Below are positions 8,017 to 17,091 of a stretch of 64,000 bases of DNA, in pieces. The notes under the pieces were generated by a model, which did not search any database, was not told the origin of the DNA, and was given only the letters and a program-made list of their open reading frames with translations. The stretch is from Streptomyces sp. 6-11-2 (lineage in GTDB: Bacteria > Actinomycetota > Actinomycetes > Streptomycetales > Streptomycetaceae). How positions within the stretch are numbered: the stretch's first letter is position 1; each line of letters begins with the position of its first letter. The position numbers and the translations under genes were made by a program. The stretch is from contig NZ_BJOR01000001.1 in assembly GCF_006540305.1 (NCBI RefSeq), forward strand, positions 7,626,001-7,690,000. Direction: 5' to 3'.

Positions 8017-9888
8017 TCAGGCGGACTTGGGTACGTCGATCCTGTCGATGTCGGGCGAGTAGCCCCAGCCGCTGTCGAACGTGACGGTGTTGGAACCCGC
8101 TTTCAGCGCCAACTCGACGCTGATGGTCCCGACCGTGCCCCAGTCGCCCGTGGAGGGGAACTTGAGGCTGGTGCCGTTGCCGCTGTTGGAGTAGACGGTC
8201 ACCGAGCGGGGGTCGCCGCTGACATAGGAGACGTTGACGGGGTAGATGCCGTCCTTCTTCACCGTGATGTCGTTGAACTGCAGCCTGCTGTCGAGGTAGA
8301 GGTTGCCGACCTTCTTGCCGCCGGAGCAGGAGTCGCATGCGGCGACGGAGGCGTTGCCGGTTCGAGTGTTGTTCGCGGACTCCGCCTCGTAGCTGGTGGT
8401 CGCCAGTGGCGCGCCGCCGGGCTTGACGGTGAACAGCCGGGAGCCGTGTGCGGGCAGCGTCGCGGTGATCTTGTTCTTGTACGTCCCGAGGTCATTGTGG
8501 TTCCACAGGTCCCGCACGGATGCCGCGCCGGTGAACCCGAAGGACGCCCAGTTGGCGGTGACGGAGGCCGGCGAGTGGCCGAGGTTGAACAGGGCGACGG
8601 TGTAGCCGCCGTCGGAGTTCTTGGTCCCCCAGACCTGCTCGTCGCCCATCGGGGTGACGGGACGTGCGACGGGGGAGTTGTTCTGGTCGACGGCGATGAC
8701 TTCCTGGTTGGTCAGCAGGGAGAGACCGTAACTGTCCAGCTGGGTGAGGTCGTCACCGGTGAACAGGGGCGACTTGTTGATGGCCCACAGGGTCATGTAG
8801 CTCTGCCGTTCGGCGTTGGTGAGGCCGTCCATCGCCCCGTTGCCGACATCGATCGCGTCGAGGTCGTTCCAGCCGCCCGGGCCGGCCTTGCCGCTCCACG
8901 CTGGGGCGTCGTCCCACCGGCCCTTGACCGAGTTCTCCCAGGTGACCAGGGTGTTGCAGTAGCACTCGACGTCGGTGTCGATGCGCCAGCCGTTGGAGTA
9001 CTTCTTCCAGTCTGCGGCGTGACCGATGTCGAGTGACCAGGAGAGCTCGAGGTGGATCGGACGCCCGGTGTCGGCGATGGCCTTGTGCCAGGCGACGACG
9101 TCCGCGACGTTGTTGTAGTTGTCACCGGACTTGAACGAGCCCGGACCCACCCCGTCCAACTTCAGGAAGTCATAACCCCAGTCCGCGAGCATCTGCGCCT
9201 GCGAGTCGATGTACCTCTGCGCGCAGGGGTTGCCGAAGTCCAGCTTGTAGGCGCTGTCCCAGCCGTTGGTGGTGCGCAGGTCCGGGTGGACGATGTCCGC
9301 GGTGGTGCAGCCGGGGGCGTTCCAGACCGGCACCCTGCCGTCGCCGTACGCCCCCTTCTCCAGGCCGACGGGGAGGTATATACCCGCCTTGAGGCCCTTG
9401 GAGTGGATGTGGTCGGCGACCGACTTCATACCGTGGGGGAACCGGACCGGGTCGGGCGTCTGCCGGCCGTACTGGTCGAACTCGGTCGTCCAGTTGTTGT
9501 CCATCCACCAGCCGGCGTCGATGTTGACGTGGTCGTAGCCGTACTTCTTCAGCGTGGTGGCGAGGGCGTCCGTCTGCTTCAGGACATTCGCCTCGGTGAG
9601 GTAGCTGTAGTTGCCGTTCGGGTTCAGGCCCGGGTACTGGGAGGACTGCATGCTCCAACTGGACCAGCCCATGAACGGCTTGGCCGCAATGCCGGAAGTG
9701 ACGTCCGCCGTGGTCGCAGCCGAGGTGACGGCCGCGGTCGTGGACCTGGAGGCGGCCGTGGCCGGGGTGGCGGTGGGGACCGCCGCAGCGAGCCCGGCCG
9801 TGACGGCCAGGACCAGCATGACTCTCATGGTGTGGCGTGGGGAGCCGGCGAGGGCTCCGCGCAGAGCTCTGTACGAGGGTGACCGCAT
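8017..9888 (-). CDS. Secreted GH27 alpha-galactosidase / beta-L-arabinopyranosidase with C-terminal CBM35-like module
   Basis: 623 residues from an ATG with AGGAGG eight bases upstream. The signal peptide covers about 20-46. The GH27 barrel carries KPFMGWSSWS, nucleophile D245 in FLKLDGVG and acid/base D306 in WRIDTDVE. A C-terminal antiparallel domain runs to about 475. From there a CBM35/CBM6-like module starts with YEAESANNTRTGNA and ends WGYSPDIDRIDVP. Related Streptomyces secreted GH27 enzymes are either alpha-galactosidases or beta-L-arabinopyranosidases acting on arabinogalactan, and the sequence alone does not separate these. It follows the ABC permease genes on the same strand by 148 bases. 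Confidence 0.92.
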   Translation of the reverse strand: MRSPSYRALRGALAGSPRHTMRVMLVLAVTAGLAAAVPTATPATAASRSTTAAVTSAATTADVTSGIAAKPFMGWSSWSMQSSQYPGLNPNGNYSYLTEANVLKQTDALATTLKKYGYDHVNIDAGWWMDNNWTTEFDQYGRQTPDPVRFPHGMKSVADHIHSKGLKAGIYLPVGLEKGAYGDGRVPVWNAPGCTTADIVHPDLRTTNGWDSAYKLDFGNPCAQRYIDSQAQMLADWGYDFLKLDGVGPGSFKSGDNYNNVADVVAWHKAIADTGRPIHLELSWSLDIGHAADWKKYSNGWRIDTDVECYCNTLVTWENSVKGRWDDAPAWSGKAGPGGWNDLDAIDVGNGAMDGLTNAERQSYMTLWAINKSPLFTGDDLTQLDSYGLSLLTNQEVIAVDQNNSPVARPVTPMGDEQVWGTKNSDGGYTVALFNLGHSPASVTANWASFGFTGAASVRDLWNHNDLGTYKNKITATLPAHGSRLFTVKPGGAPLATTSYEAESANNTRTGNASVAACDSCSGGKKVGNLYLDSRLQFNDITVKKDGIYPVNVSYVSGDPRSVTVYSNSGNGTSLKFPSTGDWGTVGTISVELALKAGSNTVTFDSGWGYSPDIDRIDVPKSA

Positions 9889-10036
9889 GGGTCTGCCTCC
9901 TGGGGCTGGGATGAACGGAATCGCGCGGTTGCACCCGTGAGGAACGGGCGTTGCGCCGGTCAGGGGCGGCGTGCACCGGACAGGACGCCGGGGGAAGCGG
10001 TCGGGCAACCGACGGCCGGGGCGTCGGGTCGGCGGC

Positions 10037-10960
10037 TCAGCCCTTGCCCGAGCCGATGGTGAGGCCGCTGATGAACTGTCGCTGGAGCGCGAAGTACACC
10101 AGCAGCGTGGGGATCGCGGTCATGAGAGCACCTGCCGCGATGAGGTTGGGATTGGTGAAGTAGGCGCCCTGGAGATTGGCCAGTGCGGAGGTGATGGGGC
10201 GCTTGTCACCCGCCTCGATCAGCGCGAGTGACCAGAAGAAGTCGTTGTAGATCCAGATGGATTCCAGGGTCGCGAGCGCCGCGAACGCCGGCCGGCACAA
10301 CGGCAGCACGATCTGGAAGAACTGCCGCCACACCGGGGCACCGTCCACGAGAGCGGCTTCGAAGATCTCTTTCGGGACCGTCTTCATGTAGTTGCTCAGC
10401 ACGAAGGTGCAGAAGCCGCACTGGTAGGCGATGTGGATGAAGATGATGCCCCACAGGGAGTTGTAGACGAGCAGGGAATCGCTCATCCACGCGGGCAGCG
10501 GCACGAGAAGGTACAGCCGGTACAGCGGAGTGATCAGGACCTGTGCGGGGAGCAGATTTCCCGCGGTGAAGAGCATCAGCAGTGCGACGTTCCAGCGGAA
10601 GTCGAACCGCGCGACGAAGAAGGCCACGGCTGCGGCGAACAGCAGGGTGCCGAGCACCGCCGGAACCGTGATGAGCACGGAGTTCCAGAAGAAGTGCGGC
10701 ATCCCGGACTGGTTCCACGCGTCTGAGAAATTCCGCAGGCCGATGCTGTGCGGCCAGGACAGATACCCGTGCCGGGCGGTGTCGGAATAAGGACGCAGGG
10801 AGGTGTACACGGCCCAGAGCAGCGGGACGAGCCACAGCAGCGCTGTGCCGCCGAGCATGATGTGGCGTCCGGTCTGCCGCTTCGGCCTTGCGGAGCCCGC
10901 GGCGTGATACGTCCACGAGGGGCGTGACCGGCGGGCCGGTGGTGCGGCGGTCGTGGTCAC
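10037..10960 (-). CDS. Carbohydrate ABC transporter permease (second subunit)
   Basis: 307 residues, six predicted helices, MalG/UgpE type (binding-protein-dependent transport inner-membrane component). The EAA loop is EIFEAALVDGAPVWRQFFQI, which contacts the ATPase. The GTG start has AGGAGG four bases upstream and overlaps the TGA of the first permease (GTGA), which shows coupling. No ATPase gene is nearby; Streptomyces sugar importers of this class usually share the MsiK ATPase encoded elsewhere, so the same is expected here. The substrate is probably an oligosaccharide released by the neighbouring secreted glycosidases. Confidence 0.92.
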   Translation of the reverse strand: MTTTAAPPARRSRPSWTYHAAGSARPKRQTGRHIMLGGTALLWLVPLLWAVYTSLRPYSDTARHGYLSWPHSIGLRNFSDAWNQSGMPHFFWNSVLITVPAVLGTLLFAAAVAFFVARFDFRWNVALLMLFTAGNLLPAQVLITPLYRLYLLVPLPAWMSDSLLVYNSLWGIIFIHIAYQCGFCTFVLSNYMKTVPKEIFEAALVDGAPVWRQFFQIVLPLCRPAFAALATLESIWIYNDFFWSLALIEAGDKRPITSALANLQGAYFTNPNLIAAGALMTAIPTLLVYFALQRQFISGLTIGSGKG

Positions 10961-11886
10961 TGGTCCTCCTTGCGGAACGTCTGGACGAGGAACGTTCCGA
11001 TTGCGGCCAGGGAGACGATGAGCAGGATGACCGCGAGCGCGGATCCGTATCCGATGTGGCTGGACTCGCCGATGATGTTGTCGGTGATGAGCAGCGACAG
11101 AAGTTCCATGCCGGGCTTGCTTCCGGTACCGCCGCCGAGGACGTAGACGACGTCGAAGGCGCGCAGTGACTCCATGAGGGTGACGACCAGGACGATGATG
11201 TTGACCGGCTTCAGGGCGGGCAGCACCACTCTCATGAAGGTCTGGCGTCCGTTGGCGCCGTCGAGGGCGGCCGCCTCCTTCAGGGCGGGGTCGAAGCCCT
11301 TCAGTCCGGCCAGGTAGAGGATCATGATGTAGCCGGTGTGCCGCCAGCCGGAGGCGACCAGGACGGCCCACAGATTGAGGTGGGGATCGCCCAGCCAGTT
11401 GATGTGGTGGCCGATCACACCGTCGAGCAGGCCGGTGTCGGGGTTGTAGATGATCTCCCAGATGAAGCCGACGACCGCCAGGGACAGCACCATCGGCATG
11501 AAGATCGCGGTCTGGTAGAGGCGGGTGAAACGGATCTTGTGGTCGAGCTGGTAGGCCAGGAAGACCCCGAACGGAGTGGGGAGCAATGCCGTGAACAGCA
11601 GCCAGATCAGGTTGTGCTGGACGGCCGGCCAGAACGGCGGGTAGTTGGTGAAGATCTCGTGGTAGTTGCCCAGCCCGACCCACTGGATGTCCGACAGGGT
11701 GAGGCCGTCCCAGTTGGTGAGGGACAGGCCGACGGAGGCGAGCGCCGGCAGCCACACGAAGGCCAGCAGGGCGAGCAGCGGGATGCCGACGGCAAAGGTC
11801 AGAAAGAGGCGGTCACCAGGACCGAGCCGGCGAGGACGAGGGTGTGCGAGCGACGGAGACCGACGCACGGTGCGCACGGAGGACAT
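10957..11886 (-). CDS. Carbohydrate ABC transporter permease (first subunit)
   Basis: 309 residues, MalF/UgpA type, with about six helices starting at residue 30 and an EAA loop (ALKEAAALDGANGRQTFMRV). It lies 21 bases after the substrate-binding protein gene and overlaps the second permease by four bases. It forms the membrane channel of the importer with that partner. GGAGG lies upstream of the ATG. Confidence 0.92.
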   Translation of the reverse strand: MSSVRTVRRSPSLAHPRPRRLGPGDRLFLTFAVGIPLLALLAFVWLPALASVGLSLTNWDGLTLSDIQWVGLGNYHEIFTNYPPFWPAVQHNLIWLLFTALLPTPFGVFLAYQLDHKIRFTRLYQTAIFMPMVLSLAVVGFIWEIIYNPDTGLLDGVIGHHINWLGDPHLNLWAVLVASGWRHTGYIMILYLAGLKGFDPALKEAAALDGANGRQTFMRVVLPALKPVNIIVLVVTLMESLRAFDVVYVLGGGTGSKPGMELLSLLITDNIIGESSHIGYGSALAVILLIVSLAAIGTFLVQTFRKEDQ

Positions 11887-11907
11887 GGTGAACCCCCTCC
11901 GGTAGGG

Positions 11908-13221
11908 TCAGGCCGTGAAGAAGCGAGAGCGCTGCGACTCGATCTTCTTGAGCAGGGCTGAGCCGTTGTCGGGGTGGTTCAGCCATTCGGTGAAGCCGGG
12001 CTCGACCACAGTGGAGATGAATCCCGGATCGCTGTCGCGGTCACCGAACTGGGTGATGTGCTGGGCGCTCGCGATGAGTTCGGCGGCCTTCTTCTGCAGG
12101 GCGTTGTACGAACCTGTTCCGGCACCGGAGTTGACGGCCACGTTGCTCGGGTCGATGCCCATGTAGACGCCTTCGGCCTTCGCGCCGCCGAGGAACTCGA
12201 GGAACTTGGTGGCGCCGTCGAGGTTCTTCGGCCTGCGGCTGAGCATGAAACCGTCGGTCGGCGCCTCGACCGTGTCCTGACCGTAGGCCGGGTCGATCTC
12301 CGGGAAGGGGAAGAAGTCGATGTCGGAGCGGAGGGAGTCGTCGGTGATCTGCTGGCCGACGAAGAGACCGATGATCGCCATTCCGGACTTCTTGTCGAGC
12401 AGTGACTGCGCGGCGTCCTGCCAGGAGCGGCCGCCGCCGTTGGTCTGGTAGTAGGGGGTGAGCTCGCGCCACAGGTCGATGGTCTTGGCCGCGCGAGCGT
12501 CCGTCCAGGCGACCTGGCCCCTCATCAGGGACATGTGGAAGTCGTAGCCGTTGGCGCGGAGATTGAGGTAGTCGAAGGCGCCGAGAATGCTCCAACTGTC
12601 GCCGCCGCCGTAGCCCGAGGCGATCGGCGAGAGGCCGTCCTTCTTCATCTGCTTGGCCAACGCGATGAACTGGCTCCAGTTGGTGGGGACCTGGTAGCCG
12701 TGCTGCTGGAAGACGCTCTTGCGGTAGAAGACGGCCCATGGGTAGTTGTAGAGCGGTACGAAGTAGTACTTCCCGTCCTCGCCCTTGGACAGCTGCTTGG
12801 TGGCGTCGCTGTAGCCGGCGCCTATCCTGGCCCATACGTCGTCAATGGGGCTGGCCAGGCCCTTTTTGGCGAAGTACTGCATGCGGTAGCCGGCGAACCA
12901 GGTGAAGACGTCGTCCGGGGTGCCCTGGAGGTAGGTGGAGATGCTCTTCTGGAAGGTGTCGTGGTCGACGACGTTCGTCTTGACCGTGAGGCCGCTGTCC
13001 TTCTGGAAGGCGTCCGTCACCGCGGCGTAGGCCTTCTTCGGGGTGGCGTCCCCGCCGTTCGATCCGAAGGTCACCGTCTTAGGGTCGGACCCGGCCCCCG
13101 AGCCGCAGGCGGCAAGAGAGGGCACGGCCAGGGCGGCCGCCCCGGCACCGAACACCCCCTGGAGCACCGTTCTGCGGCTGGGTCCTGCGGCGGTCCGAGA
13201 GCTGCGGATCTGCGACGTCAT
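11908..13221 (-). CDS. Sugar ABC transporter substrate-binding lipoprotein
   Basis: 437 residues. The N-terminus combines a twin-arginine motif (SRRTVLQGVFG) with a lipobox (SLAAC), so it is likely exported folded and anchored as a lipoprotein. The mature part is an extracellular solute-binding protein of family 1 (VFTWFAGYRMQYFAKKG, VEAPTDGFMLSRRPKNLDGA). The ATG lies two bases after the stop of the ROK gene, whose last codons contain its GAGGAG ribosome site, so the regulator and importer are co-transcribed. It closely resembles the binding protein at 33423-34715 in motif order, suggesting related sugar ligands. Confidence 0.92.
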   Translation of the reverse strand: MTSQIRSSRTAAGPSRRTVLQGVFGAGAAALAVPSLAACGSGAGSDPKTVTFGSNGGDATPKKAYAAVTDAFQKDSGLTVKTNVVDHDTFQKSISTYLQGTPDDVFTWFAGYRMQYFAKKGLASPIDDVWARIGAGYSDATKQLSKGEDGKYYFVPLYNYPWAVFYRKSVFQQHGYQVPTNWSQFIALAKQMKKDGLSPIASGYGGGDSWSILGAFDYLNLRANGYDFHMSLMRGQVAWTDARAAKTIDLWRELTPYYQTNGGGRSWQDAAQSLLDKKSGMAIIGLFVGQQITDDSLRSDIDFFPFPEIDPAYGQDTVEAPTDGFMLSRRPKNLDGATKFLEFLGGAKAEGVYMGIDPSNVAVNSGAGTGSYNALQKKAAELIASAQHITQFGDRDSDPGFISTVVEPGFTEWLNHPDNGSALLKKIESQRSRFFTA

Positions 13222-13223
13222 GG

Positions 13224-14405
13224 CTACTCCTCGTACGTGTCTGATCCGATGAAGGACTGGATCGCGGTTGCCGCGGCCCCGCGCGCCCACTCCTCGAAGG
13301 GCAGGGGACGTGTCATCACGTCGCACTGCGAAGCAGTACCGAAGGCGGACGCGGCGAACGCGTCCCGGATGCCCTCGGCGAAAAGGTCGTAGGCGGCCAG
13401 GCCCTCCCCGGAGATGATCACCCGCTCGGAACCGAGGATGTTCACCAAGGAGCCGATGGCCTTGCCGATGGCCTCGCCGGCCTGTGCGTAGACCGCTCGG
13501 ACATCGAGGTCCCCGCTGTGGGCCAGGTCCAGCGCCTCGGTCGCAGCGGTCACGTCCTTGCCCGTGGCCTCGCGCACTGCGCGGAGAATCGCGGGGTCCG
13601 CCGCGATCGCCTCCACGCACCCCCGGTTGCCGCAGTGGCAGAGCGGGCCGAGCGGGTCGAGGGACAGATGCCCGATCTCGCCGGCCACGCCGTGCGCGCC
13701 CGACACCACCCGTCCGTGCACCACCAGGCCACAGCCGATGCCGGCGCCCACGGTCACCAAGGCGAAGTTCAAGAGTCCGACTCCGGCCCCGAACCAGTGC
13801 TCGGCGACCGTGAGCGCCCGCACGTCGTTGTCGACCGTGACCGGCAGCCCGGTCGCGGTCCCGACGATCTCGGCGAGTGGTACGTCCCGCCACTCCAGGA
13901 AGGGCGAGTAGCGGACGACTCCGTTGGCGCGGTCCACGTCTCCCGAGATCGCGAGGCCCAACCCCCGCACCCGCACGCCGAATCCATCGGCCTCTGTGAG
14001 CAACTCCTGCACCAGGGAGGTGAGGGCGGGGAGGACTGTCTCAGGTTCGCGGCCCGTGAGCGGTACGCACCGGGCGATCCGGATACGGCAGCACAGGTCG
14101 GCCAGGACAGCGATGATCTCGTCGCCTGTCACCTTGATCCCGATGAACATCGCCCTCCCCGCCTCCACCCGCACCAGGCCGGCCGGACGTCCCACAGCGG
14201 GCCGCGCTCCTTCGTCCACGCCCTCGGCCAGATAGCCGAGCTCCATCAGCGGACGGACCGCCTTGGTGACGGCGGCCGGGGAGAGCCCGGTCCGCCGCCC
14301 CGTCTCGGCCCGGGTGAGCGGACCGTGGGACAGCAGGGTGGTGAAGACGAGGGAAGCGGCCGGCGTCATCGGCGGGGTCGCCTCGGGGGAGGGGGTCGAG
14401 CGCAT
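13224..14405 (-). CDS. ROK-family transcriptional repressor
   Basis: 393 residues. An N-terminal winged helix (about 15-75, ETGRRTGLSPAAVTKAVRPL) is followed by a ROK domain with the sugar-binding/zinc motif CHCGNRGCVE and EIGHLSLDP. ROK regulators usually repress sugar genes until a sugar or sugar phosphate binds. It is the first gene of the ABC importer/glycosidase transcript and faces the divergent GH36 gene, so it likely controls both directions. The ATG at 14405 sits seven bases after a good -10 box, so the mRNA is probably leaderless. This supports this start over one 48 bases upstream. Confidence 0.9.
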   Translation of the reverse strand: MRSTPSPEATPPMTPAASLVFTTLLSHGPLTRAETGRRTGLSPAAVTKAVRPLMELGYLAEGVDEGARPAVGRPAGLVRVEAGRAMFIGIKVTGDEIIAVLADLCCRIRIARCVPLTGREPETVLPALTSLVQELLTEADGFGVRVRGLGLAISGDVDRANGVVRYSPFLEWRDVPLAEIVGTATGLPVTVDNDVRALTVAEHWFGAGVGLLNFALVTVGAGIGCGLVVHGRVVSGAHGVAGEIGHLSLDPLGPLCHCGNRGCVEAIAADPAILRAVREATGKDVTAATEALDLAHSGDLDVRAVYAQAGEAIGKAIGSLVNILGSERVIISGEGLAAYDLFAEGIRDAFAASAFGTASQCDVMTRPLPFEEWARGAAATAIQSFIGSDTYEE

Positions 14406-14412
14406 GGCCGGA

Positions 14413-14441
14413 AACCTAGGTGGGTTCTTTTTCGCTGTCAA
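14413..14441 (-). promoter_or_regulatory. Promoter of the ROK/ABC transcript, leaderless, with A/T-rich inverted repeat
   Basis: On the minus strand TTGACA (14436-14441), a 17-base spacer and TAGGTT (14413-14418) make a strong sigma-70-type promoter. The ATG follows seven bases after the -10 box, the layout of a leaderless mRNA. The -35 box lies inside an inverted repeat CTTTTT...AAAAAG with a 12-base centre, which is unusually AT-rich for this DNA and a candidate ROK operator. Confidence 0.65.
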
Positions 14442-14586
14442 TGAAAAAAGCACGCCTCTTTTGAAGCATGCGAGTTACCCACTGTCAGCCTGGAAAACAT
14501 AGATGCCGACCGGGTGTTGACACGTGATCCAAGGCGGAGTTGGCTGCGCACTGCTCCTGTGCGGCACTCTCCGAACGTGAGGATCC

Positions 14587-16743
14587 ATGTCTGAGATCTC
14601 CTTCGAACCGGCCTCCGGCGTCTGGCTGCTCTCCACCGCGCGCACGTCGTACGCGATGCGGATCGATCGCACCGGGGCCCCCTGTCACCTCGCTTGGGGA
14701 CCTCGGCTGCCCCTTGCGGCGGCGGGCCACCTCGTGCCTCCTCAGGCCGGGGAGATCAGCAGCTTCGAGGGCCGCTCACCGGCCGGCGAGGAGTTGCCGG
14801 TCGACGGTGGGGCCCGGTACGGAGCGCCGTCCCTCCGGGTGCGGTTCGCCGACGGCACCCGTGCCTTCGAGTGGGCGCACCTGGGCCACCGGATCAGCGA
14901 ATCGGCGCCCGGTACGACGGAACTCGCCCTGGAGTTCCGCGACCGCCACCACCCGCTGGCGGTCACCCTCCACTACCGTGTCCACGACGACACAGACGTC
15001 ATCGAGCGTTGGACCGTGCTGCGTAACACCGGACAGCAACCGATCGCCGTGCTGCGCGCGGATTCGGCCGCTTGGACGCTGTCGCCGCGCGACGACTACC
15101 GGATCAGTCATGTCACGGGCCAGTGGTCGGCGGAGGGCCTGCTGCACCGGGAGCCGGTGCCGCACGGCGAGACCGTGCTCACCAGTCGGCGCGGCATCAC
15201 CAGCCACCACGCGAACCCGTGGCTGATGCTGGACGCCGGCGATGCCACCGAGGACCGGGGCGAGGTGTGGAGCGCCGCCCTGGCCTGGAGCGGAAGCTGG
15301 CACCTCATCGTGCAGCGCACGCCCGACGGACGTGCGTCCTTCACGGGCGGAGCCGGGCATGACGGAGCGGAACTGCCACTCGGCCCGGGCGAGGAATACG
15401 CGACCCCGCGCTTCGCGGCCATGTACACCGACCGCGGCTTCGGCGCGGCGAGCCGCGCCTGGCACGCGTACGTCCTGGCCCATGTGCTCCCGCACCCGGA
15501 CGAGACGCGCCCCGTGCTGTTCAACTCCTGGGAGGCCACCGGCTTCGATGTCGACGAAGCCAGTCAGAAGGCGCTTGCGACCCAGGCGGCGAAGCTGGGC
15601 GTGGAGCTCTACGTCGTCGACGACGGCTGGTTCCGAGGCCGCCGCGACGACACCGCCGGTCTCGGCGACTGGGCACCGGACCCCAAGCGGCTCCCCCAGG
15701 GGTTGGGGCCGCTGGTCGAGGAGGTCCACCGGCTCGGGATGCAATTCGGCCTGTGGGTGGAGCCCGAGATGGTCAACCCGGACAGCGACCTCTACCGCGC
15801 GCACCCCGACTGGGTGTTGCACTTCCCGCACCGCACCCGCACGGAACTGCGCAACCAACTGGTGCTCAACTTCGCGCGTGACGACATCGCCGAGTGGGCG
15901 TACGGATGGCTGACCCGGTTGGTCGCGGACAACGGAATCGACTTCCTCAAGTGGGACATGAACCGAGCCTTCAGCGAGGCCGGCTGGCCCGCCCGTGAAG
16001 ACGGCCAAGACCTCCTGTGGACGCGGTACGTGCACAACCTCTACGACGTCATCGACCGCCTGCGAGCGGACCACCCCGGGCTGCGGATCGAAACCTGCAG
16101 CGGTGGCGGCGGTCGCGTCGACCTCGGCATCCTCTCCCGTACGGACCAGGCGTGGCCGTCCGACAACACCGACGCGGTGGACCGCGTCTCCATCCAGCAC
16201 GGCTTCAGCCAGATCTACCCGGCACGGGTGATGGCGGCGTGGGTGACGGATGTGCCCAACCAGCTCACCAGCCGCTCGGTGCCGCTGCGTTACCGCTTCC
16301 ATGTCGCGATGGCGGGGGTCCTGGCGGTAGGCGGCGACCTCGCACGCTGGACACCAGAGGAATTGGCTCAAGGCGCGGAACTGGTGGCGCAGTACAAGAG
16401 GGTCCGTCACATCGTGCAGCACGGCATCCAGCACCGGCTGCGCGGTCCCGTCGACGACGGCCCGACCGCGGTGCAGTACACCACCCCGGACCGCCGGGAG
16501 GTCTTCGTGCTGGTGTGGCAGCGGGCACTCCGCCACGGCACGCCGCGCCCCGTCCTCAGGCTCGCCGGCCTGGATCCCGCCGCGCGCTACCGGGATGCCG
16601 CTACCGGCGCCGAGCATCACGCGTCCGTACTGACCGGGTACGGGATCACACCCGAGCTGCCGGTCGGGGACTGGTGCAGTACCTCCCTGCACCTGATCAG
16701 GGTGGACGACGTGGCGGCCGACGGCACCGGCCCGACGTCATGA
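14587..16743 (+). CDS. Cytoplasmic GH36 alpha-galactosidase
   Basis: 718 residues, no signal peptide. An N-terminal beta-supersandwich is followed by the barrel with NSWEATGFDV, ELYVVDDGWF, GLWVEPEMVN, nucleophile D457 in FLKWDMNR, CSGGGGRVD and acid/base D526 in WPSDNTDA. This is the classical bacterial GH36 set for hydrolysing alpha-1,6-linked galactose from imported oligosaccharides. GAGG lies six bases before the ATG. It is divergent from the ROK regulator/importer, which suggests intracellular processing of the imported sugar. A second GH36 gene of similar layout is at 36534-38657. Confidence 0.93.
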   Translation: MSEISFEPASGVWLLSTARTSYAMRIDRTGAPCHLAWGPRLPLAAAGHLVPPQAGEISSFEGRSPAGEELPVDGGARYGAPSLRVRFADGTRAFEWAHLGHRISESAPGTTELALEFRDRHHPLAVTLHYRVHDDTDVIERWTVLRNTGQQPIAVLRADSAAWTLSPRDDYRISHVTGQWSAEGLLHREPVPHGETVLTSRRGITSHHANPWLMLDAGDATEDRGEVWSAALAWSGSWHLIVQRTPDGRASFTGGAGHDGAELPLGPGEEYATPRFAAMYTDRGFGAASRAWHAYVLAHVLPHPDETRPVLFNSWEATGFDVDEASQKALATQAAKLGVELYVVDDGWFRGRRDDTAGLGDWAPDPKRLPQGLGPLVEEVHRLGMQFGLWVEPEMVNPDSDLYRAHPDWVLHFPHRTRTELRNQLVLNFARDDIAEWAYGWLTRLVADNGIDFLKWDMNRAFSEAGWPAREDGQDLLWTRYVHNLYDVIDRLRADHPGLRIETCSGGGGRVDLGILSRTDQAWPSDNTDAVDRVSIQHGFSQIYPARVMAAWVTDVPNQLTSRSVPLRYRFHVAMAGVLAVGGDLARWTPEELAQGAELVAQYKRVRHIVQHGIQHRLRGPVDDGPTAVQYTTPDRREVFVLVWQRALRHGTPRPVLRLAGLDPAARYRDAATGAEHHASVLTGYGITPELPVGDWCSTSLHLIRVDDVAADGTGPTS

Positions 16744-17058
16744 GTCTCCGTCAGGGCTGATCCCGTAACCATCCGTCATGCCCGAGCGTTTCAGGCCCTT
16801 GGCGATGGAGCCGCCGTCGATGGCGATCCGGTCGAGCACGAGCCCGACGAGCCGGTCGTAGGATTCCAGCCGGTGCGCCCGAACTGCCCTGCCGCGGAAC
16901 TTGCCATACATCCCGGACCGGCCGGAACCCGGGGCCGTACCGGGCTTGGCACCGTCGTGACGATCGCCGTCGGCAACGCGAAGCATCCTCCTCACGGTGT
17001 GGGGTGCTGCGATGGTCCCACCCGCGGAAGTGGGCGGGTGCAGCGGGTGTGGGACCAT
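16738..17058 (-). pseudogene. IS5-family transposase remnant
   Basis: A 106-residue reading contains ESYDRLVGLVLDRIAIDGG and then KGLKRSGMTDGYGI. These match two separated blocks of IS5-group DDE transposases (around the first catalytic Asp and the block before GIPLG). The sequence between them is missing, and the C-terminal half is cut off at the end of the GH36 gene. I see it as an internally deleted fragment, not a working gene. Confidence 0.55.
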
Positions 17059-17062
17059 CGCA
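17008..17062. terminator. Strong 14-bp inverted repeat between converging genes
   Basis: TGCGATGGTCCCAC (17008-17021) and GTGGGACCATCGCA (17049-17062) are perfect inverted repeats around a 27-base GC-rich loop. They lie between the convergent GH36 and GH30 genes. This could act as a bidirectional terminator, or be the end of the decayed IS element beside it. Confidence 0.5.
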
Positions 17063-17091
17063 GGGCACCCTGGCTGTCGGAAGACGGACGG

